64,000 bases of DNA from Lacinutrix sp. 5H-3-7-4. Its GTDB lineage: Bacteria; Bacteroidota; Bacteroidia; Flavobacteriales; Flavobacteriaceae. The translations under genes and the position numbers were made by a program. Below the pieces are notes generated by a model. That model ran no database searches, was not told the origin of the DNA, and saw only the letters and a list, made by a program, of their open reading frames with translations. The stretch is from positions 1,674,001 through 1,738,000 of the forward strand of contig NC_015638.1 of assembly GCF_000211855.2 (NCBI RefSeq). Reading direction: 5' to 3'. Position 1 is the first letter of the stretch. The number at the start of each line of letters is the position of its first letter. Shown one piece after another: positions 8,878 to 17,276 of this stretch.

Positions 8878-9840
8878 ATGTCAGTTTTAGTATATACAGA
8901 ATCAGAAAACGGAAAATTTAAAAAAACAGCTCTAGAAGTAGCATCTTACGCTAAAGCCGTAGCAGACCAATTAGGAACAACGGTAACAGCAGTAGCAGTA
9001 AATGCAGATGACACTAGCGAGTTAGGAAAATATGGAGTAGATAAAGTTTTAAATGTATCAAATTCAGGATTAGATAAATTTAATGCGAAATCTTACGCTT
9101 CAGTAATTAAACAAGCAGTAGAAAAAGAAGATGCAAAAGTGGTAGTTGTTAGCCAAACAGCAGATAGTAAATATTTAGCACCAGTTTTAGCAGTAGGTTT
9201 AAATGCAGGTTACGCATCTAACGTAGTAGAGGCGCCATCAAACACAGCGCCATTTACAGTAAAACGTACAGCATTTACAAATAAAGCTTTTAATGTAACA
9301 GCAATTAATACAGATGTAAAAGTTGTAGGTGTTTCAAATAACGCTTTTGGTTTAGTTGAAAATACAGCAAGTGCAACAGCAGAAGATTTTTCTCCAACAG
9401 TTGAAGATTCTGGAGTAACAGTACAATCTGTAGATAAAGCAACAGATAAAGTAACTATTGCAGATGCAGAAATAGTAGTATCTGCAGGACGTGGATTAAA
9501 AGGTCCAGAAAATTGGGGAATGGTAGAAGAATTAGCAGAAGTTCTTGGAGCAGCAACAGCTTGTTCTAAGCCAGTTTCAGATTTAGGATGGAGACCACAC
9601 AGTGAACACGTTGGGCAAACTGGTAAGCCTGTAGCTTCAAACCTATATATTGCAATAGGTATTTCTGGAGCAATACAGCACTTAGCAGGAATCAACGCTT
9701 CTAAAGTAAAAGTTGTAGTAAATACAGATCCAGAAGCACCTTTCTTTAAGGCTGCAGATTATGGAGTTGTAGGAGACGCTTTTGAGGTTGTTCCAGCTCT
9801 AATTGAAAAATTAAAAGCATTTAAAGCGGCAAACGCTTAA
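8878..9840 (+). CDS. etfA: Electron transfer flavoprotein, alpha subunit
   Basis: A 320-residue ETF alpha subunit, the FAD-carrying partner of EtfB. The N-terminal adenine-nucleotide-hydrolase-like domain covers about residues 1-195. The C-terminal FAD domain (about 198-320) shows the family blocks EIVVSAGRGLKGPENWG, WRPHSEHVGQTGKPV, YIAIGISGAIQHLAGI and VNTDPEAPFFKAADYGVVGD. It starts at the ATG at 8878 and is followed by a strong terminator, so etfB-etfA is a two-gene unit. Confidence 0.96.
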   Translation: MSVLVYTESENGKFKKTALEVASYAKAVADQLGTTVTAVAVNADDTSELGKYGVDKVLNVSNSGLDKFNAKSYASVIKQAVEKEDAKVVVVSQTADSKYLAPVLAVGLNAGYASNVVEAPSNTAPFTVKRTAFTNKAFNVTAINTDVKVVGVSNNAFGLVENTASATAEDFSPTVEDSGVTVQSVDKATDKVTIADAEIVVSAGRGLKGPENWGMVEELAEVLGAATACSKPVSDLGWRPHSEHVGQTGKPVASNLYIAIGISGAIQHLAGINASKVKVVVNTDPEAPFFKAADYGVVGDAFEVVPALIEKLKAFKAANA

Positions 9841-9865
9841 TTTTTTATAAATTGTGCTCGTAAAG

Positions 9866-9905
9866 AAGCGGTTTAAATTCCTATTTACAATTTAAACCGC
9901 TTTTT
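9866..9905 (+). terminator. Intrinsic terminator after etfA
   Basis: A 13-base stem, AAGCGGTTTAAAT pairing with ATTTAAACCGCTT, followed by a T run (9901-9905 and beyond). Confidence 0.85.
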
Positions 9906-9921
9906 CGATTTTTTTATACTT

Positions 9922-10545
9922 ATGAGTTTAGTTCGACTAAAAATAAAAGGAATATCTTATAGCCAAACGCAAAATGGCGCCTATGCTTTAATTTTAAATG
10001 AAGTAGATGGTGAACGTAAATTACCTATAGTTATTGGTGCTTTTGAAGCGCAGTCTATAGCCATTGCACTTGAAAAAGAAATTAGACCACCAAGGCCATT
10101 AACTCACGATTTGTTTAAAAATTTTGCAGATAGGTTTGATATTGTTGTAAAACAAGTAATAATACATAAACTTGTTGATGGTGTTTTTTATTCAAGTTTA
10201 ATTTGTGAAAGAGATAAAATAGAAGAAATAATTGATGCCAGAACAAGTGATGCTATAGCATTAGCTTTACGTTTTCAAGCACCAATTTTTACTTATAAAA
10301 ATATTTTAGATAAAGCAGGAATTTATCTAAAAGTCGATCCAAGTAAAGACGAAGACGAAATAGAAGAAACCAACGATAATATATTTGTTGAAGATATTGT
10401 AAATGAAGAGCTTGAAATAACTTTGTCTCAAGATGATTATCAATCTCATACTTTAAAAGAGTTAAATAGCATGCTCGACGAAGCTGTTGCAAATGAAGAT
10501 TACGAAAAAGCAGCAAAAATTCGAGACGAGATTTCTAAACGCTAA
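9922..10545 (+). CDS. Bifunctional nuclease (DUF151) family protein with C-terminal UVR motif
   Basis: A 207-residue protein. Residues 1-130 match the BFN/DUF151 domain (AYALILNEVDGERKLPIVIGAFEAQSIA; DARTSDAIALALRFQAPIF). An acidic linker follows, then a UvrB/UvrC-type UVR motif (about 175-207; LNSMLDEAVANEDYEKAAKIRDEI), a coiled-coil contact element. DUF151 proteins have been described as having DNase and RNase activity in plants; the bacterial role is unproven. It lies three bases before the nucleoside transporter gene, so the two are probably co-transcribed. Confidence 0.88.
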   Translation: MSLVRLKIKGISYSQTQNGAYALILNEVDGERKLPIVIGAFEAQSIAIALEKEIRPPRPLTHDLFKNFADRFDIVVKQVIIHKLVDGVFYSSLICERDKIEEIIDARTSDAIALALRFQAPIFTYKNILDKAGIYLKVDPSKDEDEIEETNDNIFVEDIVNEELEITLSQDDYQSHTLKELNSMLDEAVANEDYEKAAKIRDEISKR

Positions 10546-10548
10546 CTT

Positions 10549-12309
10549 ATGATTAAAAATATACTCATAGCTGTTGCAGCTATTTTTTTTGCAACAACTT
10601 CTGTGTTTGCTCAAGACCTTGAAAAAACATGGCAAATTCAAAAAATTGAATCTCAAAACAATATTACTGTAGAAGCTAATAAATTATCTTACGATAAGTT
10701 AGTTTTAAACAAAGGAGAATTTAAACTACTTACATCTCAAGACAATGTAAGTGATAATGGAGATTATATATACCAAAATAACTTATTGGTATTTTATTAT
10801 AACGATTCTTTAAACACAACAGTTAGATATAAAATATCTAAACTAACAGACTCTATTTTAGTCTTTAAAGATAAAAATTTAGTTTATAATCTTAAAAGCG
10901 AAAAACACACTAAAGAAGCGCTTGTTGCAACCAATGATGTTGTGAAAAACGATATTATACCTAGCCAAGGTTTCTCAATCGGTAGCTTATGGCGAGGCGC
11001 TTTAGGTATGGTTTCACTTATATTTATAGCCTTTTTATTTAGTTCTAATAGAAAGAATATTAATTGGAAAACAGTAGGTTTAGGTTTAGCATTGCAATTA
11101 GTAATTGCTATAGGTGTATTAAAAATAGGATTTGTAAAAACAGTTTTCGAGTTTATAGGATTAGGCTTTATTAAAATCCTAGGTTTTACACAAGCTGGTA
11201 GTGAGTTTCTATTTGGAGGCATGTTAGATGTTACATCTTTCGGATTTATTTTTGCATTTCAAGTATTACCCACTATTATATTCTTTTCGGCATTAACCTC
11301 AGTATTATTTTATTTAGGTTTAATTCAAAAATTAGTAAAACTAATGGGATTATTGTTAACTAAAATATTAGGAATTTCTGGAGCCGAAAGTCTAAGTGTT
11401 GCAGGTAATATATTTCTAGGTCAAACGGAAGCACCTCTTTTAATTAAGGCTTATTTAGAAAAGATGAATAAATCTGAAATTCTTCTAGTTATGATTGGTG
11501 GTATGGCTACTGTAGCAGGAGCAGTATTAGCTGCATATATTGGTTTTTTAGGAGGTGAAGACGAAGCTTTAAAATTATTTTATGCTAAACATTTACTAGC
11601 TGCATCTGTAATGGCAGCGCCAGGAGCAATTGTGATTTCAAAAATATTATTTCCTCAAACCGAAGAAATTAATACCAATGTAGAAGTTTCTCAAGAAAAA
11701 ATAGGCTCTAACATACTAGAAGCTATAGCAAACGGAACAACAGAAGGTTTAAGGTTAGCTGTAAATGTAGGAGCAATGTTATTAGTATTTGTAGCTTTTA
11801 TAGCTATGATAAATGGTATACTTGGCGGTATTGCAAGTTTTGATGGTATTGTAATAGATGCATTAAATATTAAATGGCAGTTTACATCTTTAAATGAGGT
11901 TATTGCAGAAAATACACCATACGATGGTTTATCTCTAGAATTTGTTTTAGGTTATATTTTTGCGCCATTAATGTGGTTAATAGGTGTGGCAAAAGAAGAT
12001 ATGGCACTAATGGGCCAATTATTAGGCATCAAGCTAGCAGCAAGTGAGTTTATTGGCTATATACAATTAGCAGAACTTAAAAATGTAGCAAATGCAACGC
12101 ATTTAAAATTCGAGAAATCTATAATCATGGCAACTTACATGTTATGTGGTTTTGCAAATTTTGCTTCTATAGGAATACAAATTGGAGGTATTGGATCTTT
12201 AGCACCAGGACAGCGTGCTCAACTATCAAGATTTGGAATGAAAGCTTTAATTGGAGGTACAATTGCATCATTAATATCTGCAACTATTGCTGGTATGATA
12301 ATAGGGTAA
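10549..12309 (+). CDS. Concentrative nucleoside transporter (CNT/NupC) with N-terminal exported domain
   Basis: A 586-residue membrane protein. The C-terminal 440 residues are a CNT-family nucleoside transporter, with Nucleos_tra2_N, gate and C-terminal modules; SVAGNIFLGQTEAPLLIKAY and CGFANFASIGIQIGGIGSLAPGQ are diagnostic. It should import nucleosides with a cation gradient. The first 130 residues are unusual for the bacterial family: a signal-peptide-like start (ending TTSVFAQ) and a small polar domain resembling a lipocalin-like fold, then a helix from about 150. Its neighbours BFN and thyA fit nucleotide metabolism. The stop codon is one base before an inverted-repeat cassette. Confidence 0.9.
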   Translation: MIKNILIAVAAIFFATTSVFAQDLEKTWQIQKIESQNNITVEANKLSYDKLVLNKGEFKLLTSQDNVSDNGDYIYQNNLLVFYYNDSLNTTVRYKISKLTDSILVFKDKNLVYNLKSEKHTKEALVATNDVVKNDIIPSQGFSIGSLWRGALGMVSLIFIAFLFSSNRKNINWKTVGLGLALQLVIAIGVLKIGFVKTVFEFIGLGFIKILGFTQAGSEFLFGGMLDVTSFGFIFAFQVLPTIIFFSALTSVLFYLGLIQKLVKLMGLLLTKILGISGAESLSVAGNIFLGQTEAPLLIKAYLEKMNKSEILLVMIGGMATVAGAVLAAYIGFLGGEDEALKLFYAKHLLAASVMAAPGAIVISKILFPQTEEINTNVEVSQEKIGSNILEAIANGTTEGLRLAVNVGAMLLVFVAFIAMINGILGGIASFDGIVIDALNIKWQFTSLNEVIAENTPYDGLSLEFVLGYIFAPLMWLIGVAKEDMALMGQLLGIKLAASEFIGYIQLAELKNVANATHLKFEKSIIMATYMLCGFANFASIGIQIGGIGSLAPGQRAQLSRFGMKALIGGTIASLISATIAGMIIG

Positions 12310-12366
12310 ACATTCCTGCCTTCGCAGGAATCTCTTAACATAAGAGAAATAAAACATAAATAATAA

Positions 12367-12404
12367 AAGGCTCTTAATATTTTATTAAGAGCCTTCTTTT
12401 TTTT
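12367..12404 (+). terminator. Intrinsic terminator after the nucleoside transporter
   Basis: A 12-base stem (AAGGCTCTTAAT with ATTAAGAGCCTT) and a run of eight T. It separates the transporter transcript from thyA. Confidence 0.85.
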
Positions 12405-12465
12405 GAATATATTTTTTAATCAAAAATGAAGTTATAAACTCACTTCTAAGTAAATTTGTTTTAGT

Positions 12466-12473
12466 TATTTTTG
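12466..12473 (+). promoter_or_regulatory. -7 promoter box for thyA
   Basis: TATTTTTG fits TAnnTTTG. A start near 12480 would put the right-hand hairpin (12509-12527) inside the thyA leader, ending 9 bases before the ATG. Confidence 0.45.
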
Positions 12474-12536
12474 TTTAAATTACAACATTATTATTAATAA
12501 TTAAGAGATTCCTGCGAAGGCAGGAATGTGTGCACT

Positions 12537-13361
12537 ATGAAACAATACCACGAATTAGTAAAACATGTTTTAGAAAACGGAAACGAAAAAGGAGACAGAA
12601 CGGGAACAGGTACAAAAAGTGTATTTGGTTATCAAATGAGATTCGATTTAAGTGAAGGTTTTCCTATGGTTACTACTAAAAAACTTCATCTAAAATCAAT
12701 TATATATGAGTTGCTTTGGTTTTTAAAAGGCGATACCAATATTAATTATTTAACAGAGAATGGTGTTAAAATTTGGAATTCTTGGGCAGATGAAAAAGGA
12801 GATTTAGGTCCAGTTTATGGTCACCAATGGCGTAATTGGAATAGCGATGAGGTTGACCAAATTACAGAGGTAATAGAAACTCTAAAAAACAATCCAAATA
12901 GTCGTAGAATGTTGGTTTCTGCATGGAATCCTTCAGTACTTCCAGATACATCAAAATCGTTTAGTGAAAATGTAGCAAATGGAAAAGCAGCATTGCCTCC
13001 ATGTCATGCTTTTTTTCAGTTTTATGTGGCAGATGGTAAATTATCTTGCCAGTTGTACCAACGTAGTGCAGATATCTTTTTAGGTGTACCATTTAATATT
13101 GCTTCATACGCATTATTTACAATGATGATAGCTCAGGTATGCGGTTATCAAGCAGGTGAATTTATACATACATTTGGCGATGCACATATTTATAATAACC
13201 ATGTAGAGCAATTAGAGTTGCAAATGACACGGGATTGTAGACCTTTACCAAAAATGAAACTTAATCCAGAAGTAAAAGATATTTTCGAGTTTAAATTTGA
13301 AGATTTTACTTTAGAAGATTATAATCCGCATCCACATATTAAAGGAGCAGTTGCTGTATAA
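12537..13361 (+). CDS. thyA: Thymidylate synthase
   Basis: A 274-residue ThyA that methylates dUMP to dTMP with methylene-tetrahydrofolate. The start [20 protein letters not shown] is canonical; an in-frame GTG at 12528 lies within the repeat and is disfavoured. The catalytic Cys is in [11 protein letters not shown] (about residue 156), followed by the nucleotide-binding stretch [21 protein letters not shown]. Length is typical. The product dihydrofolate is reduced by the DHFR domain encoded 600 bases downstream, which makes functional sense of the cluster. Confidence 0.97.
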   Translation: MKQYHELVKHVLENGNEKGDRTGTGTKSVFGYQMRFDLSEGFPMVTTKKLHLKSIIYELLWFLKGDTNINYLTENGVKIWNSWADEKGDLGPVYGHQWRNWNSDEVDQITEVIETLKNNPNSRRMLVSAWNPSVLPDTSKSFSENVANGKAALPPCHAFFQFYVADGKLSCQLYQRSADIFLGVPFNIASYALFTMMIAQVCGYQAGEFIHTFGDAHIYNNHVEQLELQMTRDCRPLPKMKLNPEVKDIFEFKFEDFTLEDYNPHPHIKGAVAV

Positions 13362-13365
13362 AATA

Positions 13366-13403
13366 AAATTAAAAAAGTTTTCTTAGGAAAACTTTTTTAA
13401 TTT
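13366..13403. terminator. Bidirectional terminator between convergent thyA and the CBM48 gene
   Basis: A perfect 17-base stem (13366-13382 with 13387-13403) and a TTAG loop, with A and T runs on both sides. It serves both strands and overlaps the stop codon of the minus-strand gene. Confidence 0.85.
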
Positions 13404-13698
13404 ATACATTTATTACACAATTTTCGTCTGCAGCGTAATCATTCCAGGCAAAAGCATCAGCTTCTTCTTCATTTTTCCATTGTCCATCTACTAAATATCT
13501 AAACTCATAAGATTTATCTTTTTCTAAATTAACAGTACCTTTAAAGGTTCCGTTTTTTAATTTTTTTAAAGCAGTTGCTTCAGTATTCCACTCGTTAAAA
13601 TTTCCTACAACTTTAACTTCGTTTGCATTTTCAGCAGGAACAGTAAAGGTTACTTTGCAAACAGGTTTCGATTTTAAAAATTGTTTTGTAATAGCCAT
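13402..13698 (-). CDS. Small isoamylase early-set (CBM48/AMPK-like) domain protein
   Basis: A 98-residue single-domain protein starting MAITKQFLKSKPVCKVTFTV; the ATG at 13698 is preferred over an upstream in-frame start. The core has the glycogen-binding E-set signature: VKVVGNFNEWNTEATALKKLKNGTF, then YEFRYLVDGQWKNEEEADAF. Such stand-alone domains are frequent in Bacteroidota and are inferred to bind alpha-glucans or serve as regulatory modules. No catalytic domain is attached and no glycogen gene lies nearby. Confidence 0.85.
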   Translation of the reverse strand: MAITKQFLKSKPVCKVTFTVPAENANEVKVVGNFNEWNTEATALKKLKNGTFKGTVNLEKDKSYEFRYLVDGQWKNEEEADAFAWNDYAADENCVINV

Positions 13699-13958
13699 TT
13701 TTTTATTGTTTTGTAATTCAAATTTAAATAACAATTTTATGCTAACAAACTGTTTAATAAATATTTAAAACAAAATTGTTGTTTTAGTAAAATACAATAT
13801 TGTTATTTTATAATTTTATAAAAACCAGTTGCCTTTTTTATTAAATTAACACTCGCTACTGTTGTTAATAGATTGTAAATCAAATCAAAAAGATTTCGTT
13901 TAAAATTAAAAAAAGAAATTCATATTAAAACTTTAACTTTACATTCTTAATTAAGATT

Positions 13959-14861
13959 ATGTTTAAAAAAAAGAAACAACAACCTCAAATAGATCCAGAC
14001 CAGTTAGCATTAATTGAAAATGCACAACGTCGTGTAAAACAAAAAAAGCACTTATATGCTCACTTTGTAATATTCTTAATTGGAGCTGTTTTTTTAATTA
14101 TAGCAAATGTAGGTTTAGGTATAGGAGAAGAGTTTCAAAAATTTGATCTTCCTTGGTTTGTTTTTGCTATATTAATATGGTTATTTTTCTTCTTATACCA
14201 TTTATTTAATGTATTTATAACGCATAAGTTTATGGGAAAAGATTGGGAAAAAGCCCAAATAGAAAAACTAGTAGCAAAACAAAAAGCTAAAATTGAAAAG
14301 TTAGAAGCAAACTTACCAAAATCTAAAACAGATAGTAATTTAAAATCAAGTTCAACTACGCAGATACCGCATAAAAATCTAACAATGATTGTTGCTGCTG
14401 GAGAAAATAATGAAATAGGAAAAGATAACGATTTAATCTGGCACTTAAAAGATGATTTAAAACGTTTTAAATCTTTAACCTCAGGACATCATATTATTAT
14501 GGGTCGTAAAACTTTTGAAAGTTTCCCTAAACCATTACCAAATAGAACACATGTTGTAATTTCAAGACAAAAAGATTATCAAGTGCCTGTTGGTGTTTTA
14601 GTAGTGCATTCTTTAGAAGATGCTATAGACGCGGCAAAAGGAGATACTCAGCCATTTATAATTGGAGGCGGCGAAATTTATAGACAAGCTATGCCTTTAG
14701 CGGCTAAAATTGAAATAACAAGAGTACATTCTACTTTTAATGCAGATACTTTTTTTCCGGAGATAGACACCACAGTTTGGAAAGAAACCAATAGTGTTGT
14801 TCATCCTCAAGACGAAGACCATAAATATGCATTTTCTTTTATAACTTATGAAAGAAAATAA
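13959..14861 (+). CDS. 2TM membrane domain fused to dihydrofolate reductase
   Basis: A 300-residue fusion. Residues 1-110 are a 2TM domain: a basic amphipathic lead (RRVKQKKHLYAHFVIFL), two membrane helices (about 33-52 and 66-88), then HKFMGKDWEKAQIEKL. A charged coiled-coil linker follows (about 105-135). Residues about 139-300 are a full DHFR: MIVAAGENNEIGKDNDLIWH, the active-site Asp in LKDDLKRFK, IIMGRKTFESFPKPLPNR and FIIGGGEIYRQAMPLA. It should reduce dihydrofolate with NADPH and would be tethered to the inner membrane. An ATG at about residue 142 could allow a separate soluble form. The partner enzyme ThyA is encoded just upstream. Confidence 0.9.
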   Translation: MFKKKKQQPQIDPDQLALIENAQRRVKQKKHLYAHFVIFLIGAVFLIIANVGLGIGEEFQKFDLPWFVFAILIWLFFFLYHLFNVFITHKFMGKDWEKAQIEKLVAKQKAKIEKLEANLPKSKTDSNLKSSSTTQIPHKNLTMIVAAGENNEIGKDNDLIWHLKDDLKRFKSLTSGHHIIMGRKTFESFPKPLPNRTHVVISRQKDYQVPVGVLVVHSLEDAIDAAKGDTQPFIIGGGEIYRQAMPLAAKIEITRVHSTFNADTFFPEIDTTVWKETNSVVHPQDEDHKYAFSFITYERK

Positions 14862-14875
14862 TTTTGAAACCAAAA

Positions 14876-15625
14876 ATGATAGATTTTAAAGCGGATATTC
14901 TTGAATTTTCAGATACAAATTATCCAGCATTTACTGAAAACGATTTTCCTTTAGATTGGTCTATGACTCGTAACGAACGTTATGGGTTTCTTTATTTACT
15001 TCAAAAAATAAAACCTAAAGTCGCTATAGAAATTGGTACATTTAATGGTGGTAGTTTACAGGTTATTAGTAAATATGCAGATAAAGTTTATGCCATTGAC
15101 ACAGATAAAACTATCGTTGAGCGTTTAGGAAATCAATTTTCAAACGTCGAGTTTTTAATTGGAGATTCTAAAGAAATACTACCTAAACTTATTAAGCAAA
15201 TTCAAGACAATGGAGAACAGCTAGAGTTTGCTTTAATAGATGGTGATCACAGTACAAAAGGTGTTGCTACAGATATTAAAAACTTAATAAAATACAAACC
15301 ACAAAGTAACTTTAGTATTGTATTACACGATAGCTTTAATCCTAATTGCCGAAAAGGTATGAAGTTGGTAGATTATAACGCCAATAAACACGTTCATTAC
15401 GTAGAACTAGATTTTATTTCTGGTGTGTTTGCTCCAGATAATTTAAGGCATGAAATGTGGGGAGGTTTAGCACATATTATCTTGTTGTTAGAAGAAAGAA
15501 TAGATGAATTGATAATAAACGAAAGTCAAAAAAAACTTTTCAATATCGCTTATTACCGTTCAATACATTTTGTAAAAGATACTTTGTTTTTTTTAAAACC
15601 AATAAAACGTTTATTTAAAAAATAG
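14876..15625 (+). CDS. Class I SAM-dependent methyltransferase, CmcI-like
   Basis: A 249-residue protein with a Rossmann-type methyltransferase core: VAIEIGTFNGGSLQVISKYA (motif I), VYAIDTDKTIVERLG and FALIDGDHSTKGVATDI. The pattern resembles CmcI/Methyltransf_24 proteins, which often modify sugars or lipids. The substrate is unknown. The start is uncertain: TTG at 14864 or ATG at 14876, and I chose the ATG. The C terminus is basic (IKRLFKK) after a hydrophobic patch, so membrane association is possible. It follows the DHFR fusion by 14 bases. Confidence 0.78.
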   Translation: MIDFKADILEFSDTNYPAFTENDFPLDWSMTRNERYGFLYLLQKIKPKVAIEIGTFNGGSLQVISKYADKVYAIDTDKTIVERLGNQFSNVEFLIGDSKEILPKLIKQIQDNGEQLEFALIDGDHSTKGVATDIKNLIKYKPQSNFSIVLHDSFNPNCRKGMKLVDYNANKHVHYVELDFISGVFAPDNLRHEMWGGLAHIILLLEERIDELIINESQKKLFNIAYYRSIHFVKDTLFFLKPIKRLFKK

Positions 15626-15651
15626 CATTTTATTTTCCATAACTTCGCAGC

Positions 15652-17208
15652 ATGGTAGAAAAACTTCAATTAAGAGTTACTTTAAAAGAAGAGGAATTTC
15701 AAGATATTTTGTTGGTAAAAGCAGCAAAGTGGTTAAATATTCCTAAAGAAGAAATTACGAGTATTAAAATACTTCGTAAATCTATAGATGCAAGAAAACC
15801 AAAAATAATTTTTAATTATAAAGTTGAAGTTTATATACGTGAAGTTGCGCCAAAAACGTCAGCATATCAATTTGAATATAAAGATGTATCTAAAGCCAAA
15901 CCAGTTCACATTATTGGTTTTGGTCCAGCAGGTATGTATGCAGCATTACGTTGTATAGAGTTAGGCTTTAAGCCTATTGTTTTAGAGCGTGGTGCAAACG
16001 TAAAAGACAGACGTCGCGATTTAAAAGCAATAAACCAAGATCATCATGTAAATGAAGACTCTAATTACTGTTTTGGTGAAGGTGGCGCAGGAACTTATAG
16101 TGATGGTAAATTATACACAAGAAGTTTAAAGCGCGGTGATGTAAAACGTATTTTTGAAAACTTAGTTTTTCATGGCGCTACAGACCAAATTTTAGTAGAC
16201 GCACACCCACATATAGGTACAAATAAACTGCCAAAAGTAGTTCAAAATATTAGAGAAACTATTTTAAATTATGGTGGCGAAGTACATTTTAATACACGAG
16301 TTACAGACTTTTCAATAAAAAATAATAAAATTAAAGCCATTCAATTGCAAAATGGAGATGAACTTATTACAGAAAAAGTAATATTAGCAACAGGTCATTC
16401 TGCAAGAGATATTTTTAATTTGTTACATAATAAAGATATTGCAATAGAAGCAAAATCTTTTGCAATGGGTGTACGTGCAGAACATCCTCAACATATTATA
16501 GACTCTATTCAATACCATTGCGAAGGTCCAAGACCAGAATTATTACCCGCAGCATCCTATAGTTTAGTGCAGCAGGTAAACGGTCGTGGTGTTTATAGTT
16601 TTTGTATGTGTCCTGGAGGTTTTATTGTGCCTGCAGCTACAGCAAATGGAGAAGTGGTTGTAAATGGTATGTCACCATCAAGACGAAATAATAAATTTGC
16701 AAACTCTGGAATAGTTGTAGAAATTAATGCTGAAAGAGATTTAAAAAAATACGAAAAATTTGGACCATTAAAAGCTTTAGAGTTTCAAAAAGATTTAGAA
16801 CGCTTAGCTTTTACAGCTGGTGGAAGAAGTCAAGTTGCACCTGCACAACGTATGACGGATTTTGTAGAAGGCATTTTATCTAACACTTTAAATGAAACCT
16901 CTTATCAACCCGGTTTAAAAAGCGCACCTTTGCATAGTTTATTTCCAAAATTAATAGGAAGTTCTTTGAGAAAAGGATTTAAAGCATTTGGAGATAAAAT
17001 GAAAGGGTATTATACAGAAGAAGCTAATATTATTGGAGTAGAATCCAGAACATCATCACCAGTAAGTATACCAAGAACCGATACTTTAGAGCATCCAGAA
17101 ATAACAAATTTATATCCATGTGGTGAAGGTGGTGGTTATGCTGGCGGAATTATAAGTGCAGCAATGGATGGCGAACGTTGTGCTGAGGCTGCTACAGCTA
17201 CTTTGTAA
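15652..17208 (+). CDS. FAD-dependent dehydrogenase of the COG2509 type
   Basis: A 518-residue flavoprotein. A small N-terminal domain (about 1-80) precedes the dinucleotide-binding motif IIGFGPAGMYAALRCIELG (about 88-106). Other flavoprotein blocks are VLERGANVKDRRRDLKA, FGEGGAGTYSDGKLYTR, ILATGHSARDIF and a C-terminal YPCGEGGGYAGGIISAAMDG that closes the FAD site. The family is uncharacterised; the substrate cannot be inferred from context. TAACTTCG at 15640-15647 is a near-match to the -7 box, five bases before the ATG. Confidence 0.88.
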   Translation: MVEKLQLRVTLKEEEFQDILLVKAAKWLNIPKEEITSIKILRKSIDARKPKIIFNYKVEVYIREVAPKTSAYQFEYKDVSKAKPVHIIGFGPAGMYAALRCIELGFKPIVLERGANVKDRRRDLKAINQDHHVNEDSNYCFGEGGAGTYSDGKLYTRSLKRGDVKRIFENLVFHGATDQILVDAHPHIGTNKLPKVVQNIRETILNYGGEVHFNTRVTDFSIKNNKIKAIQLQNGDELITEKVILATGHSARDIFNLLHNKDIAIEAKSFAMGVRAEHPQHIIDSIQYHCEGPRPELLPAASYSLVQQVNGRGVYSFCMCPGGFIVPAATANGEVVVNGMSPSRRNNKFANSGIVVEINAERDLKKYEKFGPLKALEFQKDLERLAFTAGGRSQVAPAQRMTDFVEGILSNTLNETSYQPGLKSAPLHSLFPKLIGSSLRKGFKAFGDKMKGYYTEEANIIGVESRTSSPVSIPRTDTLEHPEITNLYPCGEGGGYAGGIISAAMDGERCAEAATATL

Positions 17209-17250
17209 TATACAGGAAGATAACGCCATACTTTTTAAAGAATTTATTCC

Positions 17251-17258
17251 TATTTTTG
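17251..17258 (+). promoter_or_regulatory. -7 promoter box for fabD
   Basis: TATTTTTG fits TAnnTTTG. It ends 18 bases before the ATG at 17277 and 9 before the alternative ATG at 17268, which favours the 17277 start. Confidence 0.5.
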
Positions 17259-17276
17259 CCTTTCAAAATGAAACAG

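Larger units (their letters stand above)
12311..12528 (+). repeat. Cassette bounded by 28-base perfect inverted repeats
   Basis: The 28 bases at 12311-12338 are repeated exactly as reverse complement at 12501-12528. Each end contains its own hairpin, ATTCCTGC-CTTC-GCAGGAAT. Between them lie a terminator (12367-12404) and a -7 box for thyA (12466-12473). There is no transposase and no clear target-site duplication. It may be two REP-like hairpins in opposite orientation or a MITE-like unit. Confidence 0.75.

Noticed and set aside
9210-9695. 161-codon minus-strand frame opposite etfA
   Set aside because: It is fully inside a canonical etfA and has no family features; it reflects codon bias of the real gene.
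12311-12528. Insertion sequence
   Set aside because: Only 218 bases, no transposase frame and no clear target duplication; kept as a repeat cassette.
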